From contig JAHBNG010000075.1 in assembly GCA_019217005.1 (NCBI GenBank), forward strand, positions 6,219 through 70,218: a DNA stretch of 64,000 bases. Reading direction: 5' to 3'. This document shows positions 28,058-38,307 of the stretch, in pieces. The stretch is from Chloroflexi bacterium TSY. Lineage in GTDB: Bacteria > Chloroflexota > Anaerolineae > Caldilineales > Caldilineaceae. The notes beneath the pieces are model-generated. The model had not been told where the DNA came from, made no database searches, and was given only the letters and a program-made list of their open reading frames with translations. Each line of letters starts with the position of its first letter. Position 1 is the first letter of the stretch. A program made the translations under genes and the position numbers.

Positions 28058-28097
28058 GGTTAGTTGGTTGGTGAACAAACGAGCAAACCAACTAACC
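28058..28097. terminator. Hairpin of short repeats between convergent genes
   Basis: GGTTAGTTGGTT (28058-28069) pairs perfectly with AACCAACTAACC (28086-28097), loop 16. The left arm is part of a tandem GGTTAGTT run beginning near 28047. It probably ends transcription from both sides. Confidence 0.5.
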
Positions 28098-28133
28098 ATC
28101 CAACGTTACTCTGCTAAACCTCAAACGGCCACA

Positions 28134-31100
28134 TTAACCAACGTCATTCTCCTCGGTCGCTCCAAGTAGCTTCAGAGTTTCGCGCTGCGTGGCAGTCAAC
28201 CCTGTGACATGGGCGATTCGCATTCCATCGTATGGACCGGGTGTTGTCAGGGTTTGAAGACAGTGTCCGGTAGTGACGTCCCACAGCTTGACAGTTTCGT
28301 CAGAGCTGCCGCTGGCTAGCGTGGTCTCACTTGGTGCAAAGGCAACGGCCCAAACGATATCGGTATGTTCATCCAGACATTTGGTGCATTCACCATCCGG
28401 CAGCGACCAGATTCGCACGGTCCCATCATCACTGCCGCTGGCGATCCACTGCTGCCGAGGACTGATTGCCACGCTACGCACCCCTTTGTTGTGACCCATC
28501 AAAGTATCGACCGGTTCATATTGCCCAGACGTCTGCTTCTGCCAGAGGCGCACCGTATTGTCTTCGCTACCGCTGACCACCCATTGACCATCGCGGCTAA
28601 AGGCCAAACAGCGCACCACGTCATCATGTGCAGCCAACGTATCGATGATATCGCCCGTTCGCACATCCCAAAGGTGGATGGTATTGTCTGAACTTCCGCT
28701 CGCCATCATCGTTCCATTGGGATGAAAAACAGCAGCATAGACTGCGCGCGTATGGCCTTGCAGCGTCCGCTGTAGGGTGCCTGTTTGCACATCCCAAAGG
28801 CAGATCGTCTCGTCCCAACTACTTGTGGCCAGCAAAGTGTCATTGGGGCAAAAATCAACCGAGCTTACCCAGCTTGTGTGACCACGCAGGACGTGTAGTG
28901 TCTGACCGGTCTCTACGTCCCACAGGCGCGCTGTCCGGTCAGCGCTGGCCGTTGCTAGATATATTTCGTTGGAGCTGAGGGCTACGGCACGTACCATCTG
29001 GCTATGACCAGAATAGGTTGTATCAATTGTGCTGGATGGTGCCTCTACCTGTGCACCACTCTGAGAAGTGTCCTGCAAATCGTCCTGTAATACCCAGCGC
29101 CGCGCACTCTGATCATCGCCCGCACTGAAAAGAAAGCGTCCGTCGCGACAAAAAGCAAGCGCACGTACCCATTTTGTGTGACCAAAATGGATGTGGACAA
29201 CTTGATTGCGTACCATGTCCCACAGCCGTACGGTCTGGTCGTTGCTGCCGCTGAGCAAATAGTGCCCACTGGCGCTGATATCAGTGCTGTTGACCGCATT
29301 GGCATGACCGCGCAGAGTCTGGAGAGGAAGCCCTGTTGCGGTGGACCAGAGACGAATGGTTCCATCGTTGCTACCGCTAGCCAGGATAGTGCCGTCTGGG
29401 CTAAAGACAACTGACCGTACCCAGTCTGTATGGCCGCGCAGTCGGTGTGCAATCGACCGTGTTCGCATATCCCAAAGGAGGATACGTCCATCATTGCCAC
29501 CACTGGCCAAGAGACGCCCATCGGGACTGAAGGCAACGCTCCAGACTTGATCCTCGTGCCCTTGAAGAATGGCTAACGTGTCACCTGTGCGAACCTGCCA
29601 AAGCCTGATCGTATGATCGCCGCTAGCCGTTGCCAGAAGTCCCCCATCAGGACTGAAGGCCACACCCCAAACCCATCCACTATGACCTTCTAGGACCTGC
29701 AAACAGGTGCCCGTTTTCGTATCCCACAAGCGCGCTGTAGAATCGTAGCCACCACTGGCGACGGTTAGATCATCGGGACTAAAGGAGACCGAGACGACAC
29801 CCTTTGTATGCCCTGTGAAGGTGTGTATTGTGTGGTGACTGGTCAGATCCCAAAGTCTCAGAGTCTGATCCCAACTGGCGCTGATTAAATGGTCTCCGTT
29901 CGGGCTAAAGGCGATGGCCCAAACATCGTCGGTATGACCACGCAGTACACCAGATGGCTGGCCATCTGGCTCCCGCCAGAAACGCACCTCATGCCCTGTG
30001 GTGGCAGCTAGCTCTCACCAGTAGGACGAAAGGCAACGGCATGAATCAGGCCAAAAACATCTGTGAAGGTGGTTTCGCTAAATGCAGCATATCGGAAATC
30101 GATGCCAGATAGATTTGCCTGACGCAAACGGGCCTGACGCACAGGCAGATGGGTGAAGTTCCAGTCATGTAGATCCACTTCCAACGTCAGCAGTAAATTG
30201 AGCAGATTCCCACTCGCATAATGATTAGCGGGATAACTCTGACGGACGTCGGCGGACGGAGTGCTCGAGGGGTTGCGGAATGCATCGAGTAAGCGACTGA
30301 GTACAGCCAATAGGGTAATCCGCCCTAATTTGTTTTCAAGCTGTTCGGTAATCGGTTCGACAATGAGTCGAAGCTGACTCTGATGGATGTACTCTTTGGT
30401 TAATGCTTTGCAGAGAGGATGGCTAATGAACAACTGCGGTGTTTCGGTTTCAATTTCCCGACAAATGGCCGTGATCAACCGATCGGTCAAGTATTCGCTG
30501 ACCATGTTTTGCAGCGTAAGACCACGAGCTGTCTTCTCTAGCAATGATCGACGTTCCAACGAACGCACCGCTTCTAGAAAATCTCGTCGAGCGACTTGGG
30601 GAACCAAGTTCTGCTGTAAAGAAGAGAGTGGAACATCTTCACGCTCGATGGCGAGCCAGAGCAGAATCGTCTGCTCCAAGGGTGCAAGTCGGTTGAACTG
30701 CTGATCAAGTACGTCACGCACATCGTCAAATATGAAGGTTTCATCGGTCAGGAATGCTCGAATATCGCCATCAAAAAAATCCTGAATGGACTCAATGATA
30801 AGCTTCAGCGCCAGTGGACTGCCAGAGGCACGCATCACCAATGCAGTTTCGGTGGCAAATGTATCCGTCAAGCCTCGACTCGTTAGCAATTCGCGGCCTG
30901 CATTCGCAGATGTTGCAAAAGCAGATGGATCTGAGAATCCAGCGTCTCGGGCCAATCGAGTAACCGTTGCTCTGAGAGCGTTTGAACCCAAGTTTCAACA
31001 ATTGAACTGACTGGGGGGGCGTTTATCAGTGAACGCCAGATGATGCAGTCGAACTGCCTATACAGATTTCGGGAAACGTGGGATGCCAATGTCGTCTTGC

Positions 31101-32106
31101 CCATGCCGCCCATGCCAACGATCGTGACCAATCGAGCGCGTTCCACCATGAACCAATGTTCCAACAGTGCAACCTCCGCCGTGCGCCCATAAAAGTCCGC
31201 AGTGAGCGGTGCTTCTCCCCAATCATAGGTGGGTGACAAAATGGGGTAGTCAGGCGATTCTTCGATCCCGCGTTTTGTCTCTTGTTCTGCTACCCTCGTG
31301 TCATTCCCTATCTGTTCAAAGGAGAGCCCTTCATCTGTCACTGAAATCGATCTGGGGCTGCCCATTATCTCCCCATCCCGAATCTGTTCGTACAAGGCAA
31401 CGGTTTCCGCCGATGGTTCAATTGCTAGCTCTGTTGCCAGGATTTGAGAGCAATTCTCAAATTGAACCAGAGCGGCACTCCGCTGGTCGGTGACCGCGAG
31501 GAGCCACATCAGCTGACGGTGAGCCTCTTCGCGCCAGGGTTCTAGATTCAGCAGACGCGTGACGTATGTCTCGGCCTGATCGTATCGTTTGGCATCAATT
31601 TCGTAGTGGATCAGTTCTTCAAGATAGTGCGTCACCTGCCGACGCCACTCTTCGCGCTCTTGGAGCAACCACATTTCCAAATCGGGAGAGTCGTCCAGAA
31701 GCATTCCTTCCATAAACTCACCGCGGTAGAGGTCCAAGGTGCTGCTCAAAGCTTTTTGACTCTTTTCGGCAAGATGCTGCTCAAAAACGATGGTATCTAC
31801 CCAGAGCGAGGAGCATGGCTGGAAGTGGAGGGTGTGACGAGTTGCTGTGATGCAGTTTGGCAATAGCTTGGAAAGATTGTTCAGTGCCCACCGTAAATTC
31901 CCTCGTGCACTGGAATCGGGCTGATCGGGCCACAGGAGTGCGGCCAGTTTTGCACGGCTCTGTTCGTGGGGATTGCAGACCAAATAACCCAAGAGCGCCA
32001 GGCTTTTTTGTGAACCGAGTTTGTGAATGACAGATCCTTCGTGTTCGATTTGTATGGGACCAAGCAAGCGCAACCGCATCTTGGTAGGCAATGATTTCAT
32101 ATGCAT
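28134..32106 (-). pseudogene. BTAD - NB-ARC - WD40 (STAND-type) regulator, internally deleted and frameshifted
   Basis: Residues 1-250 are a bacterial transcriptional activator domain (MRLRLLGPIQIEHEG, LAALLWPDQPDSSARGNLRWALNNL). An NB-ARC ATPase begins with Walker A in VTIVGMGGMGKTTLASH. The frame then stops at 30883. It resumes in another frame at GRELLTSRGL, with the expected Walker B and following region (roughly 80 residues by family comparison) gone, so the ATPase is destroyed. A second break near 30005 (a missing base between GGTGAG and AG) separates the WD40 part. That part has 14 WD repeats, counted by GH...WD units, fitting two seven-bladed propellers, and ends with the family tail PYDGMRIAHVTGLT. 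Intact relatives are common in Chloroflexota. Confidence 0.88.
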
Positions 32107-32294
32107 TTGGGGCAGGACGGAAACGACTAGCTTATCGGTACAGAATCATTATACGTGGTTCGAAGAGATCATTCAACTGACACAAGCTGCACGGAATGCA
32201 ATAGAAATCCGGTGAGCAGGCCAATGATGCAAACGATTTACAAACGATCGGGTTAGATACTGGTTCAATAAAGTATTGGATAAGGAGCAAGATC

Positions 32295-32696
32295 ATGCAG
32301 CGGATCGATTTGACCAGCAAAGTAGACGCGATTTTTCCCCATCAGGCGCGACAATCAGCACAGGGAACCCCCTATGCCTACGGAATTTCGGCTGAGACAG
32401 CTGGCTCAACCGATCTGTCCATGCATCTTGTTGAGATTCCACCCGGTCATAAGACCGACCCACATTACCACCATCATTATGAGACAGCGATTTATGTGCT
32501 TGCCGGGCGCGTAGAGACCCGTTATGGTGAAGGTTTACGTCACTCTGTCGTTAACGAAGCGGGTAGCTTTCTCTTTATTCCACCTGGCGTGCCGCACCAA
32601 GCTATCAATCTGAATTTAGCGCAGCCGGTGTTGGCAATCGTTGCGCGTAGTCATGCAGAAGCGAAGGAAGTTGTAGAGGATTATGAATTTGAATGA
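32295..32696 (+). CDS. Cupin-domain protein
   Basis: 133 residues, a single cupin barrel. Motif 1, G-x5-H-x-H-x3-E, is complete in GHKTDPHYHHHYE; motif 2, G-x5-P-x-G-x2-H, is complete in GSFLFIPPGVPH. One metal ion is therefore expected. The start follows AAGGAGCAAGATC. It could be an isomerase or oxygenase of small molecules, or a ligand-binding protein. It is followed by a terminator and stands alone, divergent from the BTAD/NB-ARC gene. Confidence 0.85.
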   Translation: MQRIDLTSKVDAIFPHQARQSAQGTPYAYGISAETAGSTDLSMHLVEIPPGHKTDPHYHHHYETAIYVLAGRVETRYGEGLRHSVVNEAGSFLFIPPGVPHQAINLNLAQPVLAIVARSHAEAKEVVEDYEFE

Positions 32697-32734
32697 ATCG
32701 ACATAATTGTATTGACCCCTAAAAATTAGGGTAT

Positions 32735-32760
32735 TGTGCACTCCTGATTGTGCATTTTTT
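32735..32760 (+). terminator. Terminator after cupin gene
   Basis: TGCAC (32737-32741) and GTGCA (32750-32754) are followed by six T. A further small stem CCCTAA/TTAGGG sits just upstream (32717-32731). Confidence 0.6.
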
Positions 32761-33009
32761 GTCAATTGTTGTCGTTGTTAATGCTAGAAATATTGTGATT
32801 AGCGCACGACAAGACTAGGCTTTGAGCAGGGTAACAATAAACCTCACCATTGTTCGATAGCCATCCCGCCGCAAAGTATACCCCTTTTTGATGTGATAGG
32901 CTGATCCCACCCTCGTTTACACCGTATTTCGTTATGCAGAACCGCACGTATGACGGCAATTGGGGTTCTGTTTGGAGCAGCTTAACCACTCTCACCATCT
33001 AAGAACCCG

Positions 33010-33160
33010 TCCGAAAAGTGGTTGTGAGTCCGACCAGCTTCTCGATTAAGAACGCATCGTCACAGAACTTTTCGGATAAGTATTAAGAACCGATCCGAAA
33101 AGTGGTTGTGAGCCTAACCAGCTTCTCGATTAAGAATGCATCGTCACAGAACTTTTCGGA
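33010..33160. repeat. Repeat B, two copies in tandem
   Basis: Two units with an 84-bp period (33001-33084 and 33085-33168). Each contains an inverted-repeat element running from TCCGAAAAGT to ACTTTTCGGA (33010-33076; 33094-33160), with inner TGTGA/TCACA. The units differ at only a few bases. A third copy is at 44322-44385. No gene is convincing in 32761-33299. Confidence 0.75.
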
Positions 33161-33189
33161 TAAGTACTAAGGGTGGTTGTGGTTGGCTA

Positions 33190-33282
33190 TACTGAGCACT
33201 GCCATAACTTTAAAATATATTTGACCGATTTCAGTCGAGCAGAACAGTCGAATTTATCTTAAAGTTATAAGCTAGTGCGGTA
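33190..33282. repeat. Palindromic element A, copy 2
   Basis: TACTGAGCACTGCCATAAC at the left end and GCTAGTGCGGTA at the right, 93 bp. The arms AACTTTAAAATA and TATCTTAAAGTT pair, where copy 1 has AATTCAAAATA and TATTTTAAATT: paired positions changed together. The element sits immediately before the metalloprotease leader. Confidence 0.65.
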
Positions 33283-33299
33283 TATATTGAATTGGAGGG

Positions 33300-36281
33300 A
33301 TGATGTTTAAGGATCCTGCACCTTATATCCTCCCAGAAAAGTTTGCCTCCACGTCTCACCTGATAAAATCTCGATGGCTAGAGACAGGACAAAACTTGTC
33401 TGGGAACCTATATATGCCCAGGGGAAGAACACTGCTTGGGCTTCTGTTTGTCATAAGTGTCTTGATGAGTCACGGAGCATCCGCTTCTGCACGCATGGAT
33501 TTGGCTCAAACAGCGCAGATGGATGAGCCTCCCGCTCTTTTTGCAACGGCGGGCGAGCCATCACTGAGCCTATCTATGGATTTGGCGGCAATGTCCACCA
33601 ACAAAGTCACCGTATTGCGTGCCCGTCACGTGCAGATTGACTTCGGGCAACTTGGGGGCACGGGCAATATCCAAACGGCTCATGTGGAGGCAACCAAGGG
33701 CATCTTGCTCAACCTATTTGAGGACATGAGCTATCGTGCTGTCCTTGATCAAATAGAGCCCAATGCCACCGGCGGTGGGTATATCTGGCAAGGTCGCGTT
33801 GAAGGGACACCGCACAGCATCGTAACGCTCGTGGTTAAGAATGGTCTGTTAACGGGCGATATTCGCATTCCCGCACCACCCATACAGGGGGGTGAGACGC
33901 CCACGGCGATTTTTCAAGTGCGACCGACCGACGCGGGTACACATCTACTCCGCCAAATCGCTATGCCCGCCGCGGCTCAACACGCGGACGATTTCGCACG
34001 TCCTCCGGCTTCTGATCAGGAAGAGTCCAATCAAGTGGAGGCGCGACGAGCGCTGGTCGAAGATGGTTCGGAAATCGACGTGATGGTCATCTATACGCCA
34101 CGCGTGCGCAGCGAACTTGGTGGCGTTGATGCCACGGAACGTGAGATCGATCTGGCTTTTTCCCTAACCAACCAATCTTACGCCAATAGTGGCATTGACC
34201 AGCGTATTCGCCTGGTCCACACTGCGGAGGTCAACTATACTGAATCCGGGAGCGTTTCAACCGACACCAATCGCATCACTCGCAAGTCAGATGGCTACAT
34301 GGATGGCGTTCACGACTTACGGAATCAATTCTCTGCCGACATCGTTAGCCTTTGGGTGCGTAGCAGTTCTCATGATGCGTCGGGATTTGGTTGGCTGCTC
34401 GAATCTTTGGAGCCGGCGGACTTTGAGGCCTACGCTTTTCACGCTGTAGATATCTGCTGCGCGACGGGAGGCCTCATCTTTGGCCACGAGCTCGGCCACA
34501 ATATGGGCGCAAAGCACGATTGGTATGTGGATGACGACTATCAAGACGGTGCATTTACTTATAGCCACGGCTATGTCGATCCAGATTGTGGTTTCAAGAC
34601 GATTATGGCCTATGGTAATGAGTGTAACTGGTTTGACCCAGTTACCCACTTCTCGAATCCAGATGCTACCTACGATGGTAAGACCACCGGCGTGCGCCCT
34701 GGAACCAGTCTGAGTTGCCGCACAGGCAACCGCAACAATCCACCTTGTGATGCCGACAACCGGCTGACCTTCAATAACACCGCACAGACAGTTGCCAACT
34801 TCCGCGTGCGCCCAGGGCAGCCGCCGAACTCGACGCCGCCTCCGCCAACTGCCACACCCACTGCAACAGCAACAAACGTACCTGCGTCACCGACACCGAC
34901 CAGTGCAGCAACAACGCTGAATGTCACTGGAGAGGTTGTTGGCACATCTTTCATCTTGCGCGTCGAAACCAACTGGCCCATCACACCCAACGGTCGCCAT
35001 TTCCACTGGTTCCTTGACGACGTGGATCAAGGTGCGTCTTATACGCTCGATCCGATAACAGTCAACAACCTGAATCCTGGAAACCATACCATTCGGGTCA
35101 AGTTGGCGGAAGCCGACCATACCTTTACGGGTATCGAAGATAGCATCACTTTTACCATTGATCAGGATGCCACGGCTACTGCGACTCCAACACAGACAGA
35201 TGAAGCAACGGTAACCCCTGTCGTGCCGACGGCGACACCAGAACCGATAACCGACACACCAGTGCCGACGGCGACACCAATTCCCACGGCAACCCCGGAG
35301 CCGACCAACACAGCAACGGCCACCAATCCGTCCTCTGTACCGACCTGTACGCCTGTGCCGCCGAATACGCCCACAGCAACCCCGACTGAGAGCTCGGCAC
35401 AGATCCCCACAATCGAGATCACCAGTGGGACAACCGTTGGCGCTCCTGGTAGCTTCTTTGTCATCACCGGACGTAACTTCCCGCCGAATCGTCAGATTAC
35501 TCTCTTCATTAATGGGCAAAATCTTGGACCCGTGATGACCGACAGCAATGGTACTTTCGTTGTTGTGTTGGTGACAACCAGCAAAACTCTACCCGGCCTG
35601 TATCGGTTGTCCACCGTTGCGCCCTTTCATGCGACCACAACGTTCGAAATCGTATCTGGTGCGCCCATGCAGCAGCCGACAGCACCTGGCCAATCCATTG
35701 AGGTGCCGAGTGATGCACGACCAATCAATGACACCTACCTACCCGTGATTCAGTCTAGTACTCGAAGCAGCGCTGCCAGTGGACCCAACCACAACGAACC
35801 GACGGGGCCTTGCGTGATTACACCCATACCGACACAAGTACCTACAGTAACCGCAACAGCCACCATTGCCCCAACGTCTACACCCACTTCAATATCAAGC
35901 GCGACACCAACGTCTACGCAAGGCACGATACCAACTGCAACCTAGACTGCTGCGGCAACCGATCCACCCACGGAGACTACCTTGCAGATTCTCTCCCCGA
36001 CGGATGGGTCAACGGTCGCGCCTTCCTTTCTGCTGAAAGTTGACACGAATTGGCCAGTCGAGCCAAACGGTCGCCATTTCCATTGGTTCCTTGATGGTGC
36101 GGATCAGGGCGCTGTCTACACCGTCAATCCTTTGACAGTCGAGAACGTGGCTGAAGGCAACCACGCAATTACAGTTAAGCTGGCAGAAGCTGATCACACG
36201 TTTATCGGTGTGAAGCCAGCGTCAAGTTTACCGTTCAAGAGGAGGGTTCAACGCCAACCAACTGTGACCCACATCCCAATA
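33300..36281 (+). pseudogene. Secreted metzincin (reprolysin-like) protease with Thr/Pro linkers, interrupted by TAG
   Basis: A signal peptide begins at Met39 (ATG 33414: MPRGRTLLGLLFVISVLMSH), which may be the true start. The propeptide is followed by a catalytic domain from about residue 255 (IDVMVIYTPRVRSELGG), with zinc site HELGHNMGAKHD and Met-turn IMAYG, i.e. a metzincin near family M12B. Thr-Pro linkers and an unnamed domain (TNWPITPNGRHFHWFLD) follow, and the domain recurs after the stop. An in-frame TAG at 35943 ends the main frame at codon 882, yet coding continues in the same frame (DTNWPVEPNGRHFHWFLDG). A one-base break is seen near 36212, then another near 36281. The protease part itself is intact and could be secreted. 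Confidence 0.8.
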
Positions 36282-36282
36282 G

Positions 36283-37456
36283 GGCGAACTGACGGACTTA
36301 ACCATTGATGGGTTAATGCAGTTTCTTACTCAAGAAGATGTGACCGACGTCCAGACGCTGTTGGGCGCCATGCCCCGCTCGTCGCTATACGTTTGTCGAG
36401 ACAACACGCACCGAACATCCCGCGTCGTTAGAACATCCCCGCGTCATTCTCTTTGGTTCAGATGCCCGTTTTATGTTGGCCTATGGTACGAACCCCAACG
36501 ATCCCAAACGGGAGATGATGGACGTTGTGGAGTTAGACGATGTGAGTGGCAAGTGGCTCTTCCGTGAACTGAACATGAGCACCAGTCCACCCACCTTGTC
36601 GTCAGACGACGTTGCGTGCCAAGAATGTCACGGCAATCCCCCGCGGCCCTTTTGGCATGAGTATTCGACTTGGCCCGGCATTTTTGGTGGTCAAGATGAT
36701 ATTCTGACGGCAGCGCAGGCCAACCGCATCAACCGCATTGCAGAAGAGCAGGCCAACAGTGATCGCTTCCACTTTCTGGAGGTCAGAGAGCAGCAAGGAG
36801 GTCGACTCTTCAGCTTGCCAGGTCGTTACTATTCATATGTCAATACTGTCTTTACCATGGAGTTGGGGCCAGCGGTGGGACTGAGTATCTTCAAACGGAT
36901 GCAGAGTTCACCACACTACGATAATCTGCATGAAGGTTTTGTCTTGTTAGAGTGTGGTGGTTCTGTGCGCAGGAGTGCAGTGTGGCAGCGGTTTGAATCC
37001 GCTATGATTGAGGCTGGTGTGTCTGCCGTCAATCGATACAATCTGGTCAAGACATTGGGAATCAGTCCGGAGCATGAGTTCCAGCTTGGGCATTTGCCCG
37101 ACGAATTGGTGCCGGGTCGGGAGGGCTTTTTCTGGAATCAGGCAGACGGTTTTCTGATCGATGCAGTGGAATTCCTGGTCCTCGATGATATGATTCAGAA
37201 GGATCCGATCATTGGGCAAAAGTTGACGCAGTTGCCTGAGAATGGCACCTTTGGCAGCGGCGCATCCTCGCTTGAAGCAGATCGCCAACATAAGATGCGG
37301 CAGGCGTTCGAACTAACGCGCGAAGCACGCCAGGATGCTCGTGAAGCGGCTCCGCCTCCTGGTCAGCGGTACGCAGACAACATCTTCCGTTTTGGTCAAG
37401 GCATCTTTGATCCTGCCCTCAATACGGTCTGTCGACATTTGGCCGAACGTGAGTAG
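36283..37456 (+). pseudogene. CxxCH haem-motif protein of unknown family, frameshifted
   Basis: Coding resumes at about 36283 (GELTDLTIDGLMQFLTQED) and switches frame at the C-run 36373-36376. One C too many explains it: removing one gives MPARRYTFVETT. It then runs clean to TGA/TAG at 37456. The motif CQECHG (CxxCH) fits covalent haem c or a zinc site. It is followed by PRPFWHEYSTWPGIFGG, a pattern I associate with uncharacterised exported proteins. No start of its own is evident and it joins the metalloprotease tail through one-base breaks only, so one long ancestral fusion gene is possible. Confidence 0.6.
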
Positions 37457-37492
37457 GGAAATCAATCACCTGCTTAGTGTAACAATATAGCG

Positions 37493-37547
37493 CTAGAAAA
37501 GACTACACTCCTGGAGGATTTATTCTTTAGGGTGTAGTTTTTTCTAG
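37493..37547 (+). terminator. Long hairpin with T-run
   Basis: CTAGAAAAGACTACAC on the left pairs with GTGTAGTTTTTTCTAG on the right, with one G-U pair. It lies just after the haem-motif gene. Confidence 0.7.
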
Positions 37548-37620
37548 GGTTACCGAATATCACTCTAGTGAAGCTGCGCCTCAAACCGAAGAGCGGCCGT
37601 CCGTGAGGCGGATAGTGGAT

Positions 37621-37680
37621 AGTTGATGGTGGATAGTTGATGGTGGATATGTGACAACTATCAACTATCCACCATCAACT
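37621..37680. repeat. Perfect 21-bp inverted repeat made of tandem units
   Basis: The arms at 37621-37641 and 37660-37680 are exact complements with an 18-base loop. The left arm is built from tandem GTGGATAGTTGATG units starting near 37614. It is similar in design to 28058-28097. Confidence 0.65.
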
Positions 37681-37728
37681 GTTTACAAAACTTGACTCAT
37701 TTGTACGGATTTTCCTATATGAAGATTC

Positions 37729-38100
37729 CTAGTGTAACTGTCGTAGTATTGCACCTTCATTGGTGTAGTTGAATTTGATGGTAAAGCAGTGTGCAATCTG
37801 AATCTGGTCACCGCTCAGTAGACGAGTATTTGATTTGACCCGCCGTCCGTCAACGAATAGACCATTGCGACTGCCCATGTCTTCAAGGATGCAGCGATTC
37901 TTTTGCCAGTAGATGGTCGCGTGGAATCGACTCACGCGTCGGTCGTTAATTGTGATGTCACAGGTCGGATCGCGTCCTATGGTCAGCGTTTTCCTAGGTT
38001 GGACGGTCCAACACTGTGGAGAGTTGAGAGATTCATGCATTAACTTTAATATTACGCGGGGTGGTTCAAAATTAGGTTTACACTTTTGATATATAGACAA
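37729..38100 (-). CDS. FHA-domain protein with N-terminus altered by a MITE
   Basis: 123 residues, essentially one forkhead-associated domain: TLTIGRDPTCDITINDRRVSRFHATIY, then GSRNGLFVDGRRV, the phospho-Thr-binding signature (Arg, Ser-Arg-xx-His, Asn-Gly). A 155-bp MITE is inserted at its 5' end. The present first 14 codons lie in the MITE and the next three (Arg-Val-Ile) in the target duplication. Without the element the frame would read VVDCRVILKLMHESL from a GTG at about 38233-38235, or start at the later Met. It is related to the FHA domain of the VWA-FHA protein at 41539 and may read the same kinase output. Confidence 0.78.
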   Translation of the reverse strand: MSIYQKCKPNFEPPRVILKLMHESLNSPQCWTVQPRKTLTIGRDPTCDITINDRRVSRFHATIYWQKNRCILEDMGSRNGLFVDGRRVKSNTRLLSGDQIQIAHCFTIKFNYTNEGAILRQLH

Positions 38101-38212
38101 AAATCTATATGAGACCGTTTGCTCTCTGAGAACCGGCGAAATCAGAGAATATAAACGTTCTTTCTGTTTCTAAAAGTGTAAACCTATCTATCCAGCTAAA
38201 ATGAACCACCCC
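38058..38212. mobile_element. MITE with 8-bp target duplication
   Basis: Ends GGGGTGGTTCA and TGAACCACCCC, with inner arms TAGGTTTACACTTTT and AAAAGTGTAAACCTA. Flanked by TATTACGC on both sides (38050-38057 and 38213-38220). 155 bp, no coding capacity of its own. It supplies the start codon now available to the FHA gene. Confidence 0.85.
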
Positions 38213-38307
38213 TATTACGCGACAATCAACCACTTTGTCTCATAAAAATCAGTGGGTTTTGGAGAAGGAATTCCTCAATTTCGGGGAGTTATCATAAGGA
38301 TAGAATC

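Noticed and set aside
28073..28080. GAACAAAC half-site between convergent genes
   Set aside because: No matching arm, and it sits in the loop of a terminator-like hairpin.
32762..32998. 78-codon minus-strand open frame after the cupin gene
   Set aside because: Lies over the terminator region, with no ribosome-binding site and no family resemblance.
33001..33168. Short CRISPR array
   Set aside because: Only two units, each palindromic and without unique spacers; a third dispersed copy lies elsewhere.
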